64,000 bases of DNA from Sphaerosporella brunnea. Its lineage: Eukaryota > Ascomycota > Pezizomycetes > Pezizales > Pyronemataceae. The position numbers and the translations under genes are program-made. Of the stretch, positions 56,544 to 64,000 are shown piece after piece. Where the stretch lies: positions 124,001-188,000 of the forward strand of contig VXIS01000009.1 in the NCBI GenBank assembly GCA_008704415.1, in the 5' to 3' direction. The notes below the pieces were generated by a model. The model worked only from the letters and a program-made list of their open reading frames with translations. It was not told the origin of the DNA and ran no database searches. Positions within the stretch are counted from its first letter, which is position 1. The number at the start of each line of letters is the position of its first letter.

Positions 56544-58338
56544 TGTGGGGGTGGACGGGAGAGGGGAATGGCGTGAAGGTCGGCGCGGGTTCTGGGGATG
56601 GCGTGAATATGTTACCAGGCGCGAGGAGGAGTGGGCGGCTCAATTCTGCAGGGTCGGGTTTCGATGTGTTTTCGCTGCTTGTACTAACCCTAACCCTCGT
56701 CGACCCCACGCGCAAACTAGCTTCAATGACGATCACTCAATCACACAACACACCCCGTCGTGTGAACCAGCGTCACTCCATCGTACAGCGATCAAACAAG
56801 CACAGAAGCATCGCAAATGCGATCCCTGATATCTTGATATCTCCAGCAAGCGCCTACACGCTTCATCCCCCTCTCTTCTCCAGCGCCTCCTCTTTCGCCT
56901 GGAATCTCTGGCTCCGTACCTATATTCCGCTTGCCTGTAAGCTGGTTAAGCTTCGTCGAATTGGGCGGCTCGTTGAAGATGTCAGCAGGGCTTTCTGGAG
57001 ATTAAACGTAATAGAATCGAACTGGAGCTTGCTGCACCGCACGCTGCTCGCAGCCTGCGGGGTTTAAGATTGCGGCACAGTATTTTAGACACAGCGCAGG
57101 ACAGTGCACTTCAGCGCACAAGCTCTGCCAGATTTTTGGATCCGGCTGGTGTAGGGCGCCGCCAACAATCTCCAGTTATACCTCGAATGGCAAACTGGTA
57201 ATCGAAACAGCGTGGTGGCTGATGACTGGGTAGGCCAGAACGTCATGGTTTGGTTTGCGTGAGTATGCATGCCAAGTACTGGATCACAGGTAACGTCGGA
57301 TCAGTCATAAGTCCGTTTACGAATCTGGGCTTGACCCGCGGACTGCGCCCGTTGTGAGTGCCAGTCGCCATGAATTGCCGTGCCGGGCCATAGGTATTTC
57401 GTGACTAAACCTCGCACCCCAGCTTCCACCGGCTGTTTGATCTAGCTGGGGTTGTGAGGCGTGGCCGCTGTGTGCAGTATATGGAACGCTGGCCATCGGT
57501 TGGGGCAATTGAACATTGCTCATGCAGTAGGCTAGACAAGAGGTTTTGGTTAGGTTGGCGACTGATTGAGCAATCGCTGATAGCCGTAGTGAGGCTACAA
57601 ATTGATGCCACGACTAAAGCGCATCGGTTCTTGACTGTGGGAGGTACTCACATGCGGAATGCAACGTCGAACAAGTTTCCAATGTGTTAGGATAATTTGT
57701 TGTTGATGAGGAATACAAAAGCACGGCCACCCTCACGGCTTGGTTGATTCACTCAAGGTCATTGAGAGACCAAAGTCGCGCTTCGTTATGCGCCTATAAA
57801 AATTGCAAGGTGATCATGGATGCGCTGGGTGTTTCCCACAGGTATGCTATTGCTCAAGAATCTCACACTTAGGTCTCCAGCTGGGCGTTCCACCTGGAAC
57901 AAGCTGCTGATGGGTGATTATGAACCCAATTGCTATTTTCTATGGTAATGCTCCAAGCGTCTCACCTCTGGCAACCGCATATCCGCGATAGTTGTGGGCC
58001 CACGGAATCTCGTTGCTGGACCTAGACATAGACCATGGCTGGCCACAACTGGTTGCATGTAATTCCTTCTAATAGCGGCTTCGAGCAGAGAATACGACGC
58101 ACCGATGGGCAGATAGAGCGCGACACGCGGGTCTACTGTTTGGTGGCGGTCGGTGTCACAGGGATCGTCCATCTTTGATTTATGCGTAGTCCCACTGTTG
58201 CTTAAGACTACCCAAACGGGAAATCCTCATTTCGGTCTGGATAATAGATGTGGTTACAAACGGGCACAGAGGTCATGTTTGATGGCTGTGCAGGCTAGGT
58301 TGTCCGGTACAACGTCAGCCGGACTATTCCCAGCCCCG
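56544..58338. other. No supported gene
   Basis: 56,544-56,640 is the upstream region of the 427-residue gene (C-rich on its strand). A plus-strand frame across 56,423-57,067 runs antisense to exon 1 and is probably not real, although its last part (LWLRTYIPLACKLVKLRRIG) reads like protein. Two units of CTAACCCT at 56,685 are too few to be telomeric. Confidence 0.4.
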
Positions 58339-58740
58339 TTGCCAGTGGCTCTAGCCCATTTTCGAGCAGCGCTTGGTGCAATGCGATGCCCTCGCAGTGC
58401 CAATAGTGGGAGGTTTTACTGGTCCGCGGACCCCCCAAGCTGCGTTGAACGCCCCATAACCCTCTGTTTACCACAGATGCGCGTCCACACTCAAGCCTGT
58501 ACCCGCGCCTTACCAACCGGCGCCCTCACCACCGCTCACCTTACTCAAACATTGTCCCGGCGCCCTCACCACCGCTCATCTACTCAAACATTGTCGCGGC
58601 GCCCTTGCCGCCTCGTGGTCTTTGTCCGAAGACGGTATTTGAAGGAAAACCCTGAAAAGCACTCGTTGACCAGTAGTTCCATCCGTCTTGGCTTCCTCAT
58701 ACGTGCGGCTAGGGATGCGCCCCTCGGTCTCTTGTCTTCG
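58339..58740 (+). repeat. Duplicated segment, copy A
   Basis: Carries, in order, GCCAGTGGCTCTAGCCCATT, GTTTTACTGGTCCGCGG, GAACGCCCCATAACCCTCTG, CACCGCTCACCT, GGCGCCCTTGCCGCCT, and AAGCACTCGTTGAC with ATCCGTCTTGGC. All recur in order in 59,200-60,485. It is probably non-coding. Confidence 0.8.
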
Positions 58741-59199
58741 TGTCTTACACTTCAATCATAGTATTTCACGTGTATGTCGGAGGCGGTCATTTGTGGAGCT
58801 GTTTCTGGGCCAAAAGGGAACGCCGCAACTCCTGCAATGTCGGTGAGATTCAAAGGGCCGGCAATCAGCGGCCAAGGAAGATCATGATCCGTCATCATCT
58901 GAGGAGGAGTCCGAGGAGGAGTGACCCAGGTGGGTTTCTCATGTTGCGACGGGCCTGTTATCTTTTCAACCATACTTTCGTTTTTTCAGTGCATGTGGTA
59001 TTTTGGGGGGCTGCAGTTGACCCATGAGGTAGCATCAATATATGGGAGCAGTCTAGATAGGAAAGGGGAGATCAGGGGGTTATTCGTGGTCGTTTGCGTC
59101 CGCATGCGGAGAATGAATGCGATTGCAACCGCGCACAGCGGCCATGTTGAATGACCGCTCACGCTACATTGTGTGCTGAGCCAGCCTATACGCAGTCAC

Positions 59200-60485
59200 C
59201 GCTGCCAGTCACTCTAGCCCATTTTGAAGCAGCGCTTCGTGCAATGCTACGCCCACTCTGTTGAAAGTGTTGAAAGTACGGACGCGTAGAGAGACAAAGC
59301 TTGGTCAGAATGGATGGAAGGTGGGTAAGCGATTGCTGTATTGCTTGGTTTCATGCTAGCCTAGCTACGAAAGACACCACTTCACAGCTGCACTGGGTGG
59401 CACTCGGTTCCACCTAAACCCTAATCATACCATCCCACTCGTCCCGGCATACCTAGAAAGCCCGTTTTCCAACACACTCTGTGCCAATCGTCGGAAGTTT
59501 TACTGGTCCCGCGGCGATGTTTCGCACATATTCTGACGCTGTGATGTAAGCAACCGATGTGCAGCCTGCGAGCAACGGTGGTGACGCGTGCTGGTGAATA
59601 GTGACAGACGTGCGCAAAGCCTGATGCAGGCAGCGCTCATACGCATGATGAGCGAGGAGTCATGTCAGGGTAGCAAGATGAGAAGGCGTGCTCAAAAAGC
59701 TACCAATTGGAACTGTTTTCACGAAACGAGTTTTTGATAAGTGCACATGCACCTGGTGCAGGCTTCTTCCAAGTGTAAATCGTAACCCCGCTCTCACGGG
59801 TCACAACGGGAGCGATCGCTAACCTGCTGAGCTTCCTGCTGATTCATGGTGACTTGCGAACCAGCCTGGTGGCCTAAAAGCGGTCACTCGCGTATACAGT
59901 GAGAAGGATGTCTCATGTTTGGGAGACGATCACTTGATCACCCAGCATGGCATGCCACCGACAACCACTGGCGCAAACAAAAGTTCTGGGATAGGGAACA
60001 TAGTTGTGGATAGAAGGTTGATCGACCAGCACATCAGGTCGGCGCACCTCTGAGGTCTGCACCCACTCATGAGATAGGTCGTGGCGTCAATGTGGTGGAG
60101 TCATTACCATGATCACTAGCTTGCATTTATAGACCCTCTTTTAATCTCGGGAGTGTACTACGCCATAATTTAGTGACCTCTATGCCCTGTACCCCCTCCG
60201 TACAGTGAAATGTGAAGTGTAGGCCCCAATCTTTATTGAACGCCCCATAACACCTGTTTACCGCATATACGCGTCCACACTCTACCTAGGACCCACGCCT
60301 CACGAACCGGCACCCTCAGCACCGCTCACCTAGCCCGAATATTTGCTGGGCGCCCTTGCCGCCTATTGATCTTTTTCTCAAAACGATACTTCAAGGAAAA
60401 AACCTGAGAAGCACTCGTTGAACAGTGATTACATTCGTCTTGGCGACCTCATACTGGCGATTATGTATGCGCTCCTCGGTCTGAT
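59200..60485 (+). repeat. Duplicated segment, copy B, interrupted by about 720 bp
   Basis: 59,200-59,513 matches the first third of copy A (GCCAGTCACTCTAGCCCATT, GTTTTACTGGTCCCGCGG) and 60,236-60,485 matches the rest (GAACGCCCCATAACACCTGT, CACCGCTCACCT, GGCGCCCTTGCCGCCT, AAGCACTCGTTGAAC). The 59,514-60,235 insert has no clear terminal repeats or target duplication, and a short piece present in copy A is missing at the junction. Confidence 0.75.
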
Positions 60486-62098
60486 GGTGGTGAACAGGAG
60501 CAACAACATCCTTAGATGTTGTATGTTTGGTTATCAGCACTATGTCAGATACGTCTTCGATCGCAAGGCGGTGCTGGTTGACTGTAGGCCACCGTGCCAT
60601 CGATCCACAATGCACCTAGCATTGGTTGCATGGACAATGACACAAGCAATTCGTAATTGACCACCGACGCTGGCCATAGTCGAATATGGCTGCCCGCCCC
60701 ATACGCCGAGGATTAGCTGGATTGGACTGAAAATTTCTAGCAGTGATGTTTTCTTGATGCCAAAAACCACACTCAAGACGCTTTGTAGCAATCGAATCAT
60801 GCAGTGCAAGCAGAACCCAGCAAGGTGTTATCGAGGGCGGCATTGGTGACTGGAAAGCATAGAGAAGCAGTTGACGCGATCACCAATAGCGCATCTTCTC
60901 TGGTGACCACCCAAGTGATGATGGCGAGCAGTCGAGGACAATCTTCGAATTGATGATTAGGAATTACTGGTTGCCGAAGTGCTCAGAGAACGTGATCAGG
61001 CTGACGATTGCGGCCGGCGGCCGCTTCCCGAGACATTAATTGCCGGGTTGGTGATCGGCGCGTTCACGGTTCGTTTGGCAGCTGCTCAGCGATCCGCAAA
61101 CTCTAGGGGTGCGCAAAAGGCGGTATAGAGATACAGGTGACGGACCCGATTGTGCGGCAGCAATGCAGGTGACAGGGCCAAGAAAATACAGTACGGGACG
61201 AATGATCACGATGCGAGGACTGAAGTTCGACGGCTTTCTATAGCTTTGCCTTCTCAGAGCAGAATAACTCCGGTCTGATCGCATAGACCAATCAACTGAA
61301 CCAGCTTTCCTGCGCGCGGAACAACAAAGAACGTGTGTCGATCCGAAAAGCCCTCGTCAACAAGCGTCAACTACCGTATCTGCCCAAGCAAAGCGCTCAC
61401 GAACGAGATGCCGGGGGAGGAGAAGCAACCCAAAACCTGCAATCCATAAAGGCGCAAATTATTCAACGAGGACGGAGCTTGTCAGCGACGGTTGTGAGAA
61501 ACGCTGTGCCTTGAACGTTAACGCAGAACGGCATGACACCATCTGTGCCGCACAGGGGGCCTTTCGACCACGCGGGTCAATGGGGGGACAAGAACGTCAT
61601 AGATGGCCTCCAGTGTAACTCGGGGATGCACCACTGGTACATCCAATGCCAACGCTATGGACCGTACGAAGCGGGAGAGTCCATTGCAGGCGGTGTATTG
61701 GCCTCGTGTAGAATTGCGGCATGCCATGCAACCAAGACCTAGGAGGCCTTCAGCACGTGATGCCCGCCACAGCCGGGTGGTGGATCGGCCGTGTTACCCG
61801 CGGGACTGCCTCTGCAGCCATCCAGATCTTTTCGCGAGCGCTGCTGACTAGACGTGATCTTCTTGTGCACGTACAGAGAACGAACCCATCATTGACGGCT
61901 GGTGCACGAGGTGAATTTTGGCAGAGTACGGAATCAAGGGAAATGGGATAGGTCAGCGCTTTTAATCCCACAAAGCACTATATCTGATCCCACGCAGGCG
62001 CGCCTCCGTGTATGATGACGGCGTGCGGATATAGACTATCACTCCAGTTTCGGTGCTCAAGAGCTGTCACCTGCGGCTCGCACACCCCCCATTCACTC
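60486..62098. other. No supported gene
   Basis: Overlapping frames of fewer than 90 codons on both strands, no motifs. Confidence 0.45.
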
Positions 62099-62470
62099 TC
62101 AGTCCGCGTTAGGAGTGACGTCGATTCTCGGTATAGCTCCATCCCGAAGCCATACCTGCGAGCCTTTACCTGACTCGCGGGCAATTTTCACGGCAGAGTG
62201 CCGTTCAATTTGAATGTAGGGGGACGGCATGAATTCCGGGTGTTCAACATCATTACCGCGAAACAAAGCTCGTTTATATTTGGAGGGTGGAAGCATGGGT
62301 GTTTTCCAGGTAAAGCCCAATGCTCGACAACCTATGCGATGTTCAGTGCGGTAAGCATCTTGCCATCTTGGTGGTTCCCCTTCTCGATCATCCCGGGGGC
62401 GAACAAATGTTTGATAACCTGGGTGGATAATGTGCATCAATGAGGCCCACAAATTGTTGCGCGGTGTCAA
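62099..62470 (-). CDS. Hypothetical protein fragment
   Basis: This frame reads more like protein than its surroundings (IHPGYQTFVRPRDDREGEPP, GFTWKTPMLPPSKYKRALF, MPSPYIQIERHSAVKIARES) and is rich in charged residues. No start context, intron or family is recognised, and there is no copy elsewhere in the window. It may be an exon of a larger gene or a relic. Confidence 0.3.
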   Translation of the reverse strand: MTPRNNLWASLMHIIHPGYQTFVRPRDDREGEPPRWQDAYRTEHRIGCRALGFTWKTPMLPPSKYKRALFRGNDVEHPEFMPSPYIQIERHSAVKIARESGKGSQVWLRDGAIPRIDVTPNAD

Positions 62471-62648
62471 TCAATTGTTACATCTGTCACCGCAGCCATG
62501 CAGACGTGCAATCGTGCCTTCGCGGGTACCTCTCTTTTCGTGACTCGGCTTCAGCCATAATTCGCAACCTTCCGGTTGTTGCTCCAGATTTGCAGCCACA
62601 AGTTTCAACTGCGTCCCGCGCCAATCCTGAACCACAGCCGTCTTTACG

Positions 62649-63098
62649 ATGCAGCCGCCGACGCCTCCCCGCGACAACAATCCTCTCAAGGCGGCTGGCT
62701 ACCTACGGTACTCTCTTCACATCCGCGCCTCTCGGACCCGAGCGCCGCCAACAAGGCCCCGGCATCCTGTTGGCGCAGACGGCACCTGTGATGAGCAAAT
62801 GTTCTGTCCTTCACCTTCACTTGCCGCCGGCTGCATTGCGCAATTCATCTCGGCGCTGTCGCCCGCACAAGAAAACCTAGTGCTGCTTGTCCCGCACGAC
62901 ACGTACCGTTCACGCGAGGTCGTGTCAGCGCTCGAGGGATGCAGCATGCTGCGCCGCCGCCGGGGCTACGATCCTGCGACGCTTATGCTCACCATCAGCA
63001 CCGGGGGGAGACCGCTCCACGACGCCATTGCAGTGCACGTAGGCAGACTAGTTTGCAGCATGGTCGCCACTGGACCACTCCTGTCCAAGGGGTGCTGA
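62649..63098 (+). CDS. Probable exon of an unrecognised gene
   Basis: From ATG 62,649 the frame begins with a Pro/Arg-rich part and becomes convincing from about residue 55: CIAQFISALSPAQENLVLLV, then EVVSALEGCSMLRRRRGYDP and TISTGGRPLHDAIAVHVGRL. Beyond 63,090 another phase takes over with an acidic stretch ending in a basic cluster (GVKKRRKRNTQ), which could be a nuclear localisation signal. The nearby GCTGACAAACAG (to about 63,151) looks like an intron end of the local type, but I could not fit a donor in phase. The domain is not recognised. Confidence 0.45.
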   Translation: MQPPTPPRDNNPLKAAGYLRYSLHIRASRTRAPPTRPRHPVGADGTCDEQMFCPSPSLAAGCIAQFISALSPAQENLVLLVPHDTYRSREVVSALEGCSMLRRRRGYDPATLMLTISTGGRPLHDAIAVHVGRLVCSMVATGPLLSKGC

Positions 63099-63499
63099 TG
63101 AGACGGTCCCCGGGGATGCAGAATCCCATCCGGAGAATGCTGACAAACAGAATGATGGGGTCAAGAAGAGACGCAAACGGAACACGCAGGTGCAGCGATC
63201 AGGGCAGATGTTGGCGGGGTGAGGACATAGCGGAACTAGCAAACACACACTCGTTTTTTTGCGCTGAAGTAGTATATCCACCATCTGAAAGCGGGTTACA
63301 GCGTCGGAAATTTGAAACCACACGGACTGGCCGCCTGTACTTCTTGAACCTCAGAGTCCACCGTGGGGACCATGGTGATTGTAATGCACAACCACATTGC
63401 CGAATATTATCAGCGCTCAACCTGTTCGCTGCCACGCGGCACCACCTGAATGCCACGTCAGACGCGCCGCTCCAAGTAGCCCCTTGACGAACCCCGCAT

Positions 63500-64000
63500 A
63501 TGCGAAAGGATTCCTCGAAACGTGACTCCGCCCAAGCGAAGATTCCGCGACAGCCGCGAACATCCTACCCGCAACAAGGACACTGCGGAGGATACCGCCA
63601 GTTAAATACACGCCGCAATCTTGAGCGCGTCAATCGTTCCGGTATATCATGCAACTCCAGGGGACGCCGTCCTACTGAAAACGAGCGGCCTACTGCTGCA
63701 CGGGCCAAGCTTTCTCCTTTGCTCTTACTGAGGTACTCCGTGTTAAAGGAGGCATGGGATGCCCGCCAGCTGCAAGCAAACCTAGTCGATCCTGTGATCG
63801 AGCACTTCGGGCAGAACGTGCTTGGAATTAATCTGGTGCCTACGGCCAGATCGTCTCCTCGGGAACAGCGCCGTGAAGGAACGCCTTGCGACTAACACGT
63901 TGTCGGCCGCGTATCAGGCCGCCCCCACAAGTGGGGGGTTGGCTGCACCGCGCGGTAATGTACATGGCGAAGGGACATGTCCGGCTGTGCTCATACATTG
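63500..64000 (+). CDS. Probable coding segment running off the right edge
   Basis: The frame from 63,500 is weak at first, but from about 63,695 it reads LSPLLLLRYSVLKEAWDARQ and PVIEHFGQNVLGINLVP. After 63,870 a second phase (VKERLATNTLSAAYQAAP) stays open to the end of the window. A splice or frameshift must lie near 63,850, which I cannot place. It may be the next exon of the gene at 62.6 kb. The gene is truncated by the window. Confidence 0.4.

Noticed and set aside
56685..56700. Telomere-like CTAACCCTAACCCT
   Set aside because: Only two units, inside non-terminal sequence; not a telomere.
1..64000. CRISPR arrays, bacterial operons, phage modules
   Set aside because: No regularly spaced short repeats with unique spacers; the genes have spliceosomal introns and no ribosome-binding-site pattern.

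Overview
This is eukaryotic DNA, most likely from an early-diverging (chytrid-like) fungus or a fungus-like protist; I cannot name the species. The evidence is: (1) short GT-AG introns of 46-55 nt with CTGAC/CTAAC/CTGAT branch sites, visible in at least four genes; (2) a PD-(D/E)xK protein whose C-terminal motifs resemble a family I know from fungi; (3) a nuclease-kinase fusion of the type known from Crinkler-like (CR) effectors of fungi and oomycetes; (4) remnants of hAT, Ty1/Copia and LINE elements. There are no bacterial operons, and I recognise no rRNA, tRNA or CRISPR array. Most open frames in the window are chance or shadows.

Layout. 0-35 kb is gene-poor and repeat-rich. It holds a partial gene at the left edge, a Copia relic (1.6-2.0 kb), hAT transposase tails (2.3 and 15.5 kb), five non-autonomous hAT-like elements whose 8-bp target duplications can be read (5.3, 14.9, 23.1, 23.9 and 31.3 kb) plus a sixth with weak inverted repeats (33.5 kb), a purine-rich 18-bp minisatellite (7.56 kb), a decaying unrecognised multi-exon gene on the minus strand (8.2-10.1 kb), LINE relics (20.9-22.0 and 32.9-33.4 kb) and blocks of old diverged repeats (12.9-20.2, 25.7-30.3 and 31.7-34.8 kb).

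35-56.5 kb is the gene-bearing part. It has a frameshifted gene (35.0-35.9 kb) followed by a gene carrying a conserved ~100-residue C-terminal domain (35.9-36.4 kb). A three-copy tandem family of glutamine-rich coiled-coil genes, at least two of them broken, lies at 39.7-42.2 kb. The PD-(D/E)xK-protein kinase fusion is at 43.5-45.6 kb (minus). A 450-residue coiled-coil protein sharing the C-terminal domain of the 35.9-kb gene is at 51.8-53.2 kb (plus, one intron). A four-exon 427-residue PD-(D/E)xK protein is at 55.1-56.5 kb (minus). Five of these starts lie behind the same kind of C/A-rich, G-poor leader. Together they look like a birth-and-death cluster of effector-like or selfish-element-like genes set among transposons.

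56.5-64 kb is again sparse: a duplicated non-coding segment (58.3 and 59.2-60.5 kb) and probable exons of an unrecognised gene running to the right edge.

Several conserved frames are broken only by TAG (40.6, 40.3, 35.6, 8.4, 33.25 and 20.96 kb). The last of these sits on the normally glutamine position of a zinc knuckle. This is either decay by C-to-T change or reassignment of UAG. I cannot decide between them from one window, and there is evidence on both sides.
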